Assembly: GCA_023432305.1 (NCBI GenBank)
Contig: JAEYUT010000315.1
Coordinates: 1-14,678 of the forward strand
DNA length: 14,678 nt
Direction: 5' to 3'
From: Actinomycetes bacterium
GTDB lineage: Bacteria > Actinomycetota > Actinomycetes > Actinomycetales > Microbacteriaceae
Positions 1 through 7,530 of the stretch are shown here, one piece after another. A program made the translations under genes and the position numbers. The notes beneath the pieces were generated by a model that made no database searches, was not told the DNA's origin, and saw nothing but the letters and a program-made list of their open reading frames with translations. Numbering within the stretch: the stretch's first letter is position 1; each line of letters starts with the position of its first letter.

Positions 1-825
<825 letters not shown>

Positions 826-836
826 GCACGACGAGA

Positions 837-874
837 CGGATGGGGCGGGGCGCTGCGGCGCTCCGCCCCATCCG
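837..874 (+). terminator. GC-rich hairpin ending eno
   Basis: A 15-bp stem (837-851 with 860-874, one G-T wobble) closes over an 8-base loop. No T-run follows, as is common in high-GC actinomycetes. It lies just after the eno stop and just before the promoter-like box of the next gene, so it probably separates two transcripts. Confidence 0.75.
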
Positions 875-886
875 CGTTCGTGCGGA

Positions 887-892
887 TAGCCT
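887..892 (+). promoter_or_regulatory. Putative -10 box (TAGCCT) for a leaderless ftsB transcript
   Basis: TAGCCT fits the actinobacterial TAnnnT -10 pattern and lies exactly 6 bases before the GTG at 899, the spacing expected if transcription starts at the start codon. I see no good -35 box. A GGGAGG at 893-898 touches the GTG with no spacing, so it cannot act as a normal ribosome binding site for that start. Confidence 0.45.
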
Positions 893-898
893 GGGAGG

Positions 899-1417
899 GT
901 GAGTCGCAAGCCCCGCACCGAACGCGTGCCCGTCGCCATGGCGGAGCCGACTGCGGGCATGCAGTGGCTGCGTGATTTCCGCCTGTCGGGGTTCGCGCTC
1001 ACGATCCTCCTGCTCGTGGTGGCGGCGCTCGTGATGCTCGCGCCGCAGCTGAAGACCCTCGTCGAGCAGCGCCAGCAGATCGCCCAGCTTGAGCGCGAGG
1101 TCGCCGAGGCCTCGGAGCGTCTCGACCAGATCGACGCCGAGGTGGCGCGCTGGTCCGACCCCGCCTACATCGAGGCGCAGGCGCGCGATCGTCTGTTCTA
1201 CGTCTACCCGGGCGACACGAGCTACCTTGTGCTCGGCGGCGACACCTCGCCTCTCATCCCCGACGACGACGTCCCTGTCACCGACAGCGTCCAGACCGAG
1301 TCGGTCGACTGGATCGACGCCTTCCTGTCGTCCGTGTACACGGCAGGTCTCACCACATCTCCCGCTCCCGGCGACGCCCCCGTCGTCGACAGTCCCGCCC
1401 AGGAGGGCTCCGGATGA
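899..1417 (+). CDS. Septum formation initiator family protein (FtsB/DivIC-like)
   Basis: Members of this family are small bitopic membrane proteins of the divisome that pair with FtsL and FtsQ/DivIB to activate septal wall synthesis. The 172-residue product has a short cytoplasmic N-terminus, one membrane helix at about 31-48 (GFALTILLLVVAALVML), a coiled coil at about 50-84 (EQRQQIAQLEREVAEASERL), then the family block WSDPAYIEAQARDRLFYVYPGDT at about 85-107. An acidic, proline-rich outer tail follows. The position directly after eno is the usual actinobacterial one. The GTG start at 899 has no spaced ribosome binding site and may be leaderless; GTG at 926 and ATG at 938 are in-frame alternatives that keep the whole family domain. 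The stop overlaps the next ATG (ATGA), so DUF501 is probably translated by coupling. Confidence 0.9.
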   Translation: MSRKPRTERVPVAMAEPTAGMQWLRDFRLSGFALTILLLVVAALVMLAPQLKTLVEQRQQIAQLEREVAEASERLDQIDAEVARWSDPAYIEAQARDRLFYVYPGDTSYLVLGGDTSPLIPDDDVPVTDSVQTESVDWIDAFLSSVYTAGLTTSPAPGDAPVVDSPAQEGSG

Positions 1418-1935
1418 CCCGTCCGCCGTTCGACACCCCCACCCACGCGGAGATCGCCGTCGTCTCCCAGCAGCTCGGGCGCCCCGCGCGCGGCGTGATC
1501 GGCATCGCCGCGCGCTGCGTGTGCGGCAACCCCACCGTGGTGGCGACGAGCCCGCGGCTTCCCGACGGCACGCCGTTCCCCACCCTCTACTACCTGTCGC
1601 ACCCCGGCGCGACGGCCGCGATGTCGACCCTCGAGGCCACGGGCGTCATGCCCGAGCTCGCGGCGATGCTGGAGGAACCGGAGGTCGCGGCTGCGTACCG
1701 CGCGGCGCACGAGTCCTACCTCGCCGACCGCGACAGCGTGGAGGTCGTGGAGGAGATCGCGGGCTTCTCGGCGGGCGGCATGCCGGAGCGCGTCAAGTGC
1801 CTGCACGCTCTCGCCGGTCACGCTCTTGCGGCGGGCCCGGGTCTCAACCCGATCGGCGATGCCGCGCTCGCACGCTCCAGCTGGTCGCCTGACCGCTGCA
1901 CCTGTGCCGAGCCGGGTGCTGCCGTCGCCGGCTGA
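1414..1935 (+). CDS. DUF501 family protein
   Basis: This 173-residue soluble protein belongs to DUF501, whose function is unknown to me; the gene is commonly found next to ftsB/divIC in Actinobacteria. Recognisable family blocks are GRPARGVIGIAARC near 22-35, PRLPDGTPFPTLYYLSHPG near 48-65, and RVKCLHALAGHALAAGPG near 126-143, followed by LNPIGD. There is no signal peptide or membrane helix. Cysteines are notable: CxC at 35/37, C129 followed by H131, and CxC at 162/164 near the C-terminus, which could form a metal site (inference). The ATG overlaps the ftsB stop, and the next gene begins 4 bases after this stop, so the three are probably co-transcribed. A role linked to division or the cell envelope is guilt by association only. 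Confidence 0.9.
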   Translation: MTRPPFDTPTHAEIAVVSQQLGRPARGVIGIAARCVCGNPTVVATSPRLPDGTPFPTLYYLSHPGATAAMSTLEATGVMPELAAMLEEPEVAAAYRAAHESYLADRDSVEVVEEIAGFSAGGMPERVKCLHALAGHALAAGPGLNPIGDAALARSSWSPDRCTCAEPGAAVAG

Positions 1936-1939
1936 CCCC

Positions 1940-3181
1940 ATGCGCCGCGTCCGCTTCGTCGTGGCCGCGATGCTGGCGTGCGCGCTCCTGTCTTCCGTGC
2001 CTGCGTGTGCGCAGCCGGTCGCGGCCGCGCCGACCGACGCCGTGCGCGACGCCCAGTACTGGCTGGATGACTACGGCATCCGCAAGGCGTGGACGCTCAC
2101 CCGCGGCGCGGGGGTGACGATCGCCGTCATCGACACCGGCGTCGGCGATCCGCCCGAGCTGCGGGGTGCGGTTGTCGGCGGCACCGACGTCTCGGGGCTG
2201 GGAAGCAGCGACGGCCGCACCCCGATCGGTCCCAGCAGCAGCCACGGCACGCTCGTGGCCTCGCTCGCCGCGGGGCGCGGCACCGGGGCTGCATCGGGTG
2301 TCATCGGCAGCGCTCCCGACGCGTCGATCCTCGCGATCTCGATGAGCTTCAGCCGCGGCGATTCGGATGCGCAGATCGCGGAGGCGGTGCGCTGGGCTGT
2401 CGACAACGGGGCGGACGTCATCAACATGTCCCTCACCCGCAACACGGTCGACTGGCCGAGGAGCTGGGATGAGGCGTTCCTGTACGCCGCCGAGAACGAT
2501 GTCGTCATCGTCGCCGCGGCGGGCAACCGGGGTTCGGGCACGGAGGCGGTCGGCGCGCCGGCGACGATGCCGGGCGTGCTCACCGTCGCGGGCCTCGACC
2601 GGCAGGGTGCCTCCAGTCATGATGCGTCGGCGCAGGGTGTCACCATCGGCGTCTCCGCCCCCAGCGAGGATCTTGTGGGCGTCACGCCGGGCGGCAGCTA
2701 TGTGCGCTGGAACGGCACGAGCGGAGCGACCCCGATCGTGGCAGGGGTGGTGGCTCTCGTGAAGTCCGCGCATCCGCAGCTCGGCGCGGCCGACATCATC
2801 AACCGCATCACCGCCACCGCGAAGGATGCGGGTGTGCCAGGGGCGGACGTCACCTACGGGTTCGGGGTGCTCGATGCGTTCGCCGCCGTCACCGCCGAGG
2901 TGCCCAGCGTCGACGCGAACCCGATGGGGGATCTGGGCGAGTGGATCCGGGTGAACCGGCCGCAGGAGGTCGCGCCGGTGGGTGGGGAGCCCGTGGCGGC
3001 GCCGGTCGAATTCGACGAGCCGTCCGACGCATTCGACCCCGTGGGCGTGCTGCTGCCGTCGCCGCTTCAGCTCTCGCAGGTGGGGGCGCCGCTCATCGGA
3101 TTCCTTGTGGTGGTGTTCATCCTGGGAGGGTTCGGAGTGGGTGCGGGCTTCGCGGTCCGACGTGCATCCCGGACCCGGTAA
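1940..3181 (+). CDS. Mycosin-like S8 (subtilisin) serine protease, secreted and membrane-anchored
   Basis: This is a 413-residue subtilase. A Sec-type signal peptide covers about residues 1-26 (VVAAMLACALLSSVPACA core). The catalytic triad is intact: D65 in VIDTG, H102 in SSHGT and S261 in GTSGATP, with oxyanion-hole N196 in AAGN. A proline-rich linker (about 340-380) leads to one C-terminal membrane helix (about 384-405) and a short basic tail, RRASRTR. The plan of signal peptide, protease and C-terminal anchor, and the opening segment with KAWTLTRGAGVTIAVIDTGV, resemble mycosins (MycP) of type VII secretion. No ESX gene is in the window, so mycosin function is not implied. The ATG at 1940 follows the DUF501 stop by 4 bases with no clear ribosome binding site; in-frame GTGs upstream (about 1904 and 1913) would give a slightly longer N-terminus. 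The substrate is unknown. Confidence 0.9.
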   Translation: MRRVRFVVAAMLACALLSSVPACAQPVAAAPTDAVRDAQYWLDDYGIRKAWTLTRGAGVTIAVIDTGVGDPPELRGAVVGGTDVSGLGSSDGRTPIGPSSSHGTLVASLAAGRGTGAASGVIGSAPDASILAISMSFSRGDSDAQIAEAVRWAVDNGADVINMSLTRNTVDWPRSWDEAFLYAAENDVVIVAAAGNRGSGTEAVGAPATMPGVLTVAGLDRQGASSHDASAQGVTIGVSAPSEDLVGVTPGGSYVRWNGTSGATPIVAGVVALVKSAHPQLGAADIINRITATAKDAGVPGADVTYGFGVLDAFAAVTAEVPSVDANPMGDLGEWIRVNRPQEVAPVGGEPVAAPVEFDEPSDAFDPVGVLLPSPLQLSQVGAPLIGFLVVVFILGGFGVGAGFAVRRASRTR

Positions 3182-3184
3182 GAT
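3179..3184 (+). promoter_or_regulatory. Putative -10 box (TAAGAT) for ndh
   Basis: TAAGAT matches the TAnnnT -10 pattern and overlaps the stop codon of the protease gene. It would start a transcript with a leader of about 30 bases containing the AGGAGA ribosome binding site. No convincing -35 hexamer is seen about 17 bases upstream, so this is tentative. Confidence 0.35.
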
Positions 3185-3223
3185 GGGTCAGTCTGTTTAT
3201 TCCTAGCTAGGAGACCCGTCAAG

Positions 3224-4549
3224 GTGCCCAAGATCCTGATCGTCGGCGGCGGCTACGCCGGTTTCTACACCGCCAAGAAGCTCGAGAAGCACCTGCGTCG
3301 CGGTGAGGCGGAGGTCACGATGGTCGACCCGCTTCCCTACATGACGTACCAGCCGTTCCTCCCTGAGGTGGCAGCCGGGTCGATCGAGGGTCGCCACGCG
3401 ATCGTCTCGCACCGTCGTCATCTCAAGAAGACCAACGTCATCACGGCGAAGGTCACGAAGGTCGATCACGCCGCGAAGACCGCCGAGATCACTCCGGCCG
3501 TCGGCGAGCCGTGGACGGTCGACTACGACCACATCGTCATGACCGCGGGCGCTGTCTCGCGCACGTTCCCCATCCCCGGCGTCGCCGATGAGGCTGTCGG
3601 CCTCAAGACGATCGAAGAAGCCGTCTGGATCCGCGACCGTCTCACCGACAACTTCGCGAAGGCCTCGAACCTGCCCAAGGGCAGCCCGGAGCGCGAGCGT
3701 CTGCTCACCGTCGTCGTCGTCGGCGGTGGCTTCGCCGGCATCGAGGTGTTCGCCGAGCTCCGCAGCTTCGCGAGCTCTCTCGTCGGCCAGTACGACACGA
3801 TCGACTTCGACGAGACGCACTTCCACCTCATCGAGGCGATGGGCCGCATCATGCCCGAGGTGTCGCTCGAGACGAGCAAGTGGGTGCTCAAGAGCCTCGA
3901 CGAGCGCGGCGCGACCGTGCACCTCGACACGCAGCTGCAGAGCGCGGTGGGCGGCAAGATCGAGCTCTCGACCGGCCAGAGCTTCGAGTCGGACCTCATC
4001 ATCTGGACCGCCGGTGTCATGGCGAACCCGATGGTGCGCAGCACCGACTTCACGATCGAGGAGCGCGGGCGCATCCGCGGTCGCGCCGATCTCCACATCG
4101 CCGACGAGAACGGCGACGCCGTTCCCGGCGCGTGGACCGCGGGCGACAACTCCGCCACCCCCGACCTCTCGGGCGGCGGCGTCGGCGGCATGTGCGTGCC
4201 GAACGCGCAGCACGCGGTGCGTCAGGGTAAGCTGCTCGCGAAGAACATCGTCGCCGAGCTCCGCGGCGAGCAGCCGCGCGAGTACAACCACACCAACATG
4301 GGTGCGGTCGCCGGCCTCGGTCTCTACAACGGCGTCTTCCAGTACCGCAAGCTCGCGATCAAGGGCTTCATCGCCTGGTGCATGCACCGTGGCTACCACG
4401 GTCTCGCGATGCCGATGTGGGAGCGCAAGTTCCGCGTCTTCGGCAACTGGATCATGAACTTCCTCGCTCGCCGCGACCTCGTGGGCATTCCGGCCCGCGA
4501 CACGCCGCGTGAGGCGTTCGAGACGTTCGCGTCGCGTCCGAAGGCGTAA
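3224..4549 (+). CDS. ndh: Type II NADH dehydrogenase (NAD(P)/FAD-dependent oxidoreductase)
   Basis: This is a 441-residue, probably membrane-associated flavoprotein that passes electrons from NADH to menaquinone without pumping protons. Two dinucleotide-binding motifs are visible: GGGYAG at 8-13 (FAD) and GGGFAG at 167-172 (NADH). The FAD signature TAGD is at 305-308, and the quinone-site block AQHAVRQG is at 328-335. The C-terminal section with KGFIAWCMHRGYHG and FGNWIMNFLARRDLV (about 380-420) is the membrane-associating region typical of actinobacterial NDH-2. The GTG start has a good AGGAGA at 3209-3214, 9 bases upstream. A strong hairpin follows the stop, so it looks monocistronic. The length is normal for the family. 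Confidence 0.93.
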   Translation: MPKILIVGGGYAGFYTAKKLEKHLRRGEAEVTMVDPLPYMTYQPFLPEVAAGSIEGRHAIVSHRRHLKKTNVITAKVTKVDHAAKTAEITPAVGEPWTVDYDHIVMTAGAVSRTFPIPGVADEAVGLKTIEEAVWIRDRLTDNFAKASNLPKGSPERERLLTVVVVGGGFAGIEVFAELRSFASSLVGQYDTIDFDETHFHLIEAMGRIMPEVSLETSKWVLKSLDERGATVHLDTQLQSAVGGKIELSTGQSFESDLIIWTAGVMANPMVRSTDFTIEERGRIRGRADLHIADENGDAVPGAWTAGDNSATPDLSGGGVGGMCVPNAQHAVRQGKLLAKNIVAELRGEQPREYNHTNMGAVAGLGLYNGVFQYRKLAIKGFIAWCMHRGYHGLAMPMWERKFRVFGNWIMNFLARRDLVGIPARDTPREAFETFASRPKA

Positions 4550-4563
4550 CGCAGCACCGCTCG

Positions 4564-4606
4564 GGAAGGGGCGGGTGGTCACGTGAGGTGGCCGCCTGCC
4601 CCTTCC
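4564..4606 (+). terminator. Long hairpin ending ndh
   Basis: A 15-bp stem (4564-4578 with 4592-4606) contains nine perfect outer pairs, GGAAGGGGC against GCCCCTTCC, and two G-T wobbles further in. The 13-base loop contains CACGTG. It lies 14 bases after the ndh stop and has no T-run. Confidence 0.75.
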
Positions 4607-4666
4607 GCGTATCCGGGTTCGCGGATGCGGACAGGTAGACAAGTCGAGTCACCCCCGGAGCGGGGC

Positions 4667-4682
4667 GTGGTGAGATGACCAC
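4667..4682. promoter_or_regulatory. Small inverted repeat upstream of the first MFS gene, possible operator
   Basis: GTGGT (4667-4671) and ACCAC (4678-4682) form an inverted repeat around a 6-base spacer. GAGTCACC also occurs twice nearby (4646-4653 and 4687-4694). These could be regulator sites for the transporter gene at 4755, but 5-bp arms are short and occur by chance. I see no clear -10/-35 pair in this 205-base gap. Confidence 0.2.
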
Positions 4683-4702
4683 CAGTGAGTCACCGTTGTT
4701 GC

Positions 4703-4730
4703 ACCCGATACCCGATACCCGATCCCCGAT
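4703..4730 (+). repeat. Tandem 7-bp repeat, four copies, in the MFS gene leader
   Basis: The unit ACCCGAT occurs three times head to tail, followed by a fourth copy CCCCGAT. The array ends 24 bases before the GTG start of the first MFS gene, just before its GAGGAG ribosome binding site. Being non-coding, a change in copy number would alter leader length or promoter spacing, not a reading frame. Confidence 0.8.
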
Positions 4731-4754
4731 GCACTCGATGATGAGGAGCTCCCT

Positions 4755-6044
4755 GTGGTTCAGCCTGCCGCCGCGACATCCGCGCCTGCCGCTTCCCCCG
4801 CTTTCGCCGAACCGCAGAGAGCGGTCAGCGGCCTCTGGGTGGCGGCGTTCGCCACCGCCTGGCTCGGTGTGTGGATGGGGCAGCTCGGCCCCTTCCGCGT
4901 GGAGCTGCCGCTGCAGGTGTCTGCCGCCGTCGGCGAAACCGGCCACTGGACGGACGCGGTGCTCGCCTTCGGCGTGGTCTCGGGCATCGCGGGTGCGTTC
5001 CTGATCGTGTCGTATCCGCTCGCCGGCTACCTCTCCGACCGCACGACGTCGCGTTTCGGCCGACGGCGTCCGTGGATCCTCGGCGGAACCGTGCTCTTCG
5101 CGGCGGCCCTGGTCGCCCTCGGGATGGTTGAGGGTCTTGTGCTCATCACCGTCTTCTGGACGCTCGCGCTCGTCGGCTTCAGCACCGCCGGCAGCGCGCT
5201 CACCGCCCTCATCGCGGACGTCGTTCCGGTGCGCCAGCGCGGCGCGATCGTCGGATGGATGTCGACGCCGCGCGCGATCGGCATCATCCTGGGTGTCGTC
5301 CTGTTCTCGATGGTGTTCGCGACCGCTGCGCTCGGCTACGCGGTGCTCGCCGCGGTCGTGGTCGTGTTGGTGCTGCCGGTGCTGTTCCTGCACAAGGATC
5401 GCCCCATCACGCGCCAGGAGCGCCCTGCGGGTGGTCTCGGTGCCGCAATCGGGCAGCTGTGGTGGCCACGGCGCGCGAGTTCCGATTTCCGGTGGACGTG
5501 GGTGAGCGGCGCGCTCACCAACACGGGCAACGCCCTCGGCACGGGGCTGCTGCTGTACTGGATCGCGTACGGCCTCGAGGTGGGCATCGAGGGGGCGAGC
5601 AAGGCGTTCCTGCCGCTCATCCTCGTGTACCTCGTCAGCGTGCTCGTCTCGGCGCCGCTGCTCGGGTGGGTCTCGGATCGCATCGCACGCCGCAAGCCGT
5701 TCGTGGTGTGGGGGGCGCTCATCCAGTCGGGGGCGGCGTTCGTGCTCGCGTTCGTCCCGTCGTACAACTCGGCGTTCGTCGCGGCCGTGCTGCTGGGGGT
5801 CGGCTACGGCGCGTACCTCGCGGTGGGGCAGGCACTCGCCACGCAGGTGCTGCCGGATGCGCGGGACCGCGCGAAGGATCTCGGCATCCTGAACGTCGCC
5901 TACCAGGTGCCGGTCGCGGTCGCACCGCTGCTGGGGGCTGCCTTCGTGGCGGCGCTCGGCGGATTCACGGGTCTGTTCCTGCTCGCGGCTGTCGCCACCG
6001 CGCTCGGCGCCGCCGTCATCTCGCTGGTGAACGGGGTGCGCTGA
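4755..6044 (+). CDS. MFS transporter (GPH/sucrose-permease-like), paralogue of the one at 8204
   Basis: This 429-residue inner-membrane protein has about twelve hydrophobic helices and MFS signatures. SDRTTSRFGRRRPW (about 94-107) is the cytoplasmic loop 2-3 motif with the GRRRP form common in glycoside:cation and sucrose-type carriers. VSDRIARRK (about 306-314) is the matching loop in the second half. It shares long blocks with the gene at 8204, including FAEPQRAV, PVRQRG, GNALGTGLLLY and QALATQVLPD. At residue 358 it has glycine (AVGQALATQ), where the paralogue has aspartate (AVDQALATQ), a possible coupling residue. The GTG start is supported by GAGGAG at 4743-4748, 6 bases upstream. No own terminator is evident. 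The substrate and direction of transport cannot be told. Confidence 0.9.
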   Translation: MVQPAAATSAPAASPAFAEPQRAVSGLWVAAFATAWLGVWMGQLGPFRVELPLQVSAAVGETGHWTDAVLAFGVVSGIAGAFLIVSYPLAGYLSDRTTSRFGRRRPWILGGTVLFAAALVALGMVEGLVLITVFWTLALVGFSTAGSALTALIADVVPVRQRGAIVGWMSTPRAIGIILGVVLFSMVFATAALGYAVLAAVVVVLVLPVLFLHKDRPITRQERPAGGLGAAIGQLWWPRRASSDFRWTWVSGALTNTGNALGTGLLLYWIAYGLEVGIEGASKAFLPLILVYLVSVLVSAPLLGWVSDRIARRKPFVVWGALIQSGAAFVLAFVPSYNSAFVAAVLLGVGYGAYLAVGQALATQVLPDARDRAKDLGILNVAYQVPVAVAPLLGAAFVAALGGFTGLFLLAAVATALGAAVISLVNGVR

Positions 6045-6055
6045 GACGCCGTCCG

Positions 6056-6097
6056 GTTGACGCGTCCGTTGACGCGGTGACCGTGCGGAGGGATGCT
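6056..6097 (+). promoter_or_regulatory. Putative promoter of the aminotransferase gene with a duplicated GTTGACGCG
   Basis: GTTGACGCG occurs twice, at 6056-6064 and 6068-6076, 12 bases apart. The second copy supplies a -35 TTGACG (6069-6074), spaced 17 bases from GATGCT (6092-6097), a weak -10. A transcript from about 6104 would give a leader of roughly 28 bases before the ATG at 6132, which argues against the upstream ATG at 6093. Confidence 0.35.
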
Positions 6098-6131
6098 GGC
6101 CGCGTCGCACACACCGGCACGGAGCGAGGGG

Positions 6132-7319
6132 ATGGCTGTGGCCTTGTCGGCACGGGCCGCTCGCGCCCAGACGGCGGTTGACGCCGTCACCAGCTTGTAC
6201 TCCGAGATCCAGAGTCGTGCGGGCGATCCGGGGGCTCTCGACCTCACCTTCGGGAATCCGCATGAGCTGCCCTTCGCCGAGCTGGGTGCGGCGCTCGCGG
6301 CGCAGATCGAACCCAGATCGCCCGACTGGTTCGCCTACAAGATGAGCGAACGCCCCGCGCAGGAGTCGGTCGCCGCGGGGCTGCGCGCCGAGCTCGGGCT
6401 GGAGTTCGAACCGGACGACATCGCGATGACGCGCGGTGCGTTCGGGGCGATCCAGCTCGCGTTCGCGATGCTCGCCGACGCGGGCGACGAGGTCATCATC
6501 CCCGTGCCCGGGTGGTTCTGCTACGAGCCGATGCTGTACGCGGCCGACCTCGAGCCGGTGCGGGTGCTGCTCGCCCCGGAGACCTTCGATCTGGATGTCG
6601 ACGCGATCGAGCGCGCCATCACGCCCCGCACCCGGATGGTCGTGGTCAACTCGCCCGCGAACCCCACGGGCCGGGTGTACCCCCGCCAGACGTGGGAGGC
6701 CCTCGCAGCGGTGCTCGAGCGGGCGTCCCACGAACACGGGCGCCGCATCTGGCTGCTCTCGGACGAGCCGTATCGGCGGCTGCGTTTCGACGGCATCGGC
6801 TTCGCGAGCCCGGCGGGCTCGTATCCGCACACGGTCATCGACTACAGCTTCGGCAAAGTGCTTCTCGCGCCGGGCCAGCGCCTCGGCTACCTGGCGCTCT
6901 CGCCGCTCATGCCGGCGGACGAGCGTCAGGAGCTGCGCGCGGCGATGGCGCCGCTCGGACTCGCGATCGGGTGGGTGTTCCCGGATGCCGTGATGCAGTA
7001 TGCGGCGCCGCGCCTGGAGACCCTGTCGATCGATGTCGCCGAGCTGACCCGCCGCCGCGACCGGCTCTGCGGGGCGCTGCTCGACGCGGGGTTCGACCTG
7101 ACGCCGCCCGAAGGCACCTTCTATGTGTGGTGTCGCGCCCCCGGCGGCGACGCGCTCGCCTTCTGCGACGCTCTCGCGGCGCGCGGCGTGTTCGTGCTGC
7201 CGGGCGACATGTTCGACCAGCCGCAGCACCTGCGCATCTCGCTCACCGCGACGATGGACATGATCGAGCGCGCCATCCCGCTTTTCGCGGCTGCGGCAGC
7301 CGAGTTCGCGCAACGGTGA
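6132..7319 (+). CDS. PLP-dependent class I/II aminotransferase (fold type I)
   Basis: This cytoplasmic enzyme probably moves an amino group between an amino acid and a 2-oxo acid using pyridoxal phosphate. In the 395-residue product the expected residues are present: substrate-site N177 in NSPANPTG, D211 and Y214 in SDEPYRRL, the Schiff-base lysine K242 in DYSFGKVLLAPGQRLGY, and the carboxylate-binding arginine R368 in HLRIS. The spacing is that of AspC/HisC-like fold type I enzymes, but the amino-acid specificity cannot be read. An ATG at 6093 is also in frame but has GGAGGG directly against it. ATG 6132 has GGAG 7 bases upstream, and GTG 6138 has GAGGGG 6 bases upstream, so the start is uncertain by two codons. 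It converges on the minus-strand tRNA 48 bases after its stop. Confidence 0.92.
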   Translation: MAVALSARAARAQTAVDAVTSLYSEIQSRAGDPGALDLTFGNPHELPFAELGAALAAQIEPRSPDWFAYKMSERPAQESVAAGLRAELGLEFEPDDIAMTRGAFGAIQLAFAMLADAGDEVIIPVPGWFCYEPMLYAADLEPVRVLLAPETFDLDVDAIERAITPRTRMVVVNSPANPTGRVYPRQTWEALAAVLERASHEHGRRIWLLSDEPYRRLRFDGIGFASPAGSYPHTVIDYSFGKVLLAPGQRLGYLALSPLMPADERQELRAAMAPLGLAIGWVFPDAVMQYAAPRLETLSIDVAELTRRRDRLCGALLDAGFDLTPPEGTFYVWCRAPGGDALAFCDALAARGVFVLPGDMFDQPQHLRISLTATMDMIERAIPLFAAAAAEFAQR

Positions 7320-7367
7320 CGGGGCGGCTGATGGCTGACCGGATGCCTGCCCTGGAGCGAGAGGCGG

Positions 7368-7440
7368 TGCCCTCGCTGGGACTCGAACCCAGACTGAGAC
7401 GATTTTAAGTCGCCTGCCTCTGCCGTTGGGCTACGAGGGC
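7368..7440 (-). tRNA. tRNA with anticodon UAA and a short (class I) body
   Basis: On the minus strand a 73-nt cloverleaf folds cleanly. Acceptor GCCCTCG pairs with CGAGGGC over 7 bp. The D arm has GCC/GGC with a 10-base loop containing GG. The anticodon arm is GGCGA/TCGTC (one G-T) around the 7-base loop CTTAAAA. The variable loop is 5 bases, TCAGT. The T arm CTGGG/CCCAG carries the loop TTCGAGT. The discriminator is A73, followed by CCG, so CCA is not fully encoded. The anticodon TAA (7405-7407) would read the leucine codon UUA. Bacterial tRNA-Leu normally has a long variable arm, which is absent here. The amino acid it carries is therefore uncertain. The D stem has only three strong pairs, so a non-canonical or decaying tRNA is possible. 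Confidence 0.88.
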
Positions 7441-7530
7441 GTGCCCCCATTCTGCCGGTCGGCGGGCGGTCGACGCGGGCGCGCTGACGCGGGCTGTGCA
7501 CCTCGGGTGGGGGGCTGGCGCCTCGAACAG

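Noticed and set aside
1940..2014. Lipoprotein signal in the S8 protease (cysteine at 23)
   Set aside because: The residues before it are V-P-A, which do not fit a lipobox; a Sec signal cleaved after ACA or AAA is more likely, and a C-terminal anchor is present.
3203..4642. Long minus-strand frame (479 codons) opposite ndh
   Set aside because: Low-complexity composition and full overlap with a clear NDH-2 gene; an artefact of G/C third positions.
4675..5004. Short ATG frame through the 7-bp repeat as a possible upstream ORF of the MFS gene
   Set aside because: No ribosome binding site; overlaps the transporter in another frame, and the overlapping part is Arg/Pro/Ser-rich as expected for a shadow frame.
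6093..6131. ATG at 6093 as the aminotransferase start
   Set aside because: The purine tract touches the ATG with no spacing, the ATG lies within the putative -10 box, and the extra 13 residues do not look like the family N-terminus.
4452..7313. Very long open frame on the minus strand (953 codons) opposite ndh, MFS and aminotransferase
   Set aside because: It is rich in Arg, Glu, His and Gly, has no recognisable domain, and runs antisense to three well-supported genes. Such frames are expected opposite high-GC coding sequence.
7368..7440. tRNA-Lys (CTT) reading of the same anticodon loop
   Set aside because: The 7-base loop CTTAAAA closed by GGCGA/TCGTC places TAA, not CTT, at positions 34-36; CTT would need a shifted stem.
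7368..7440. Ochre suppressor tRNA
   Set aside because: Anticodon 5'-UAA-3' pairs with codon UUA; reading the stop codon UAA would need anticodon UUA.
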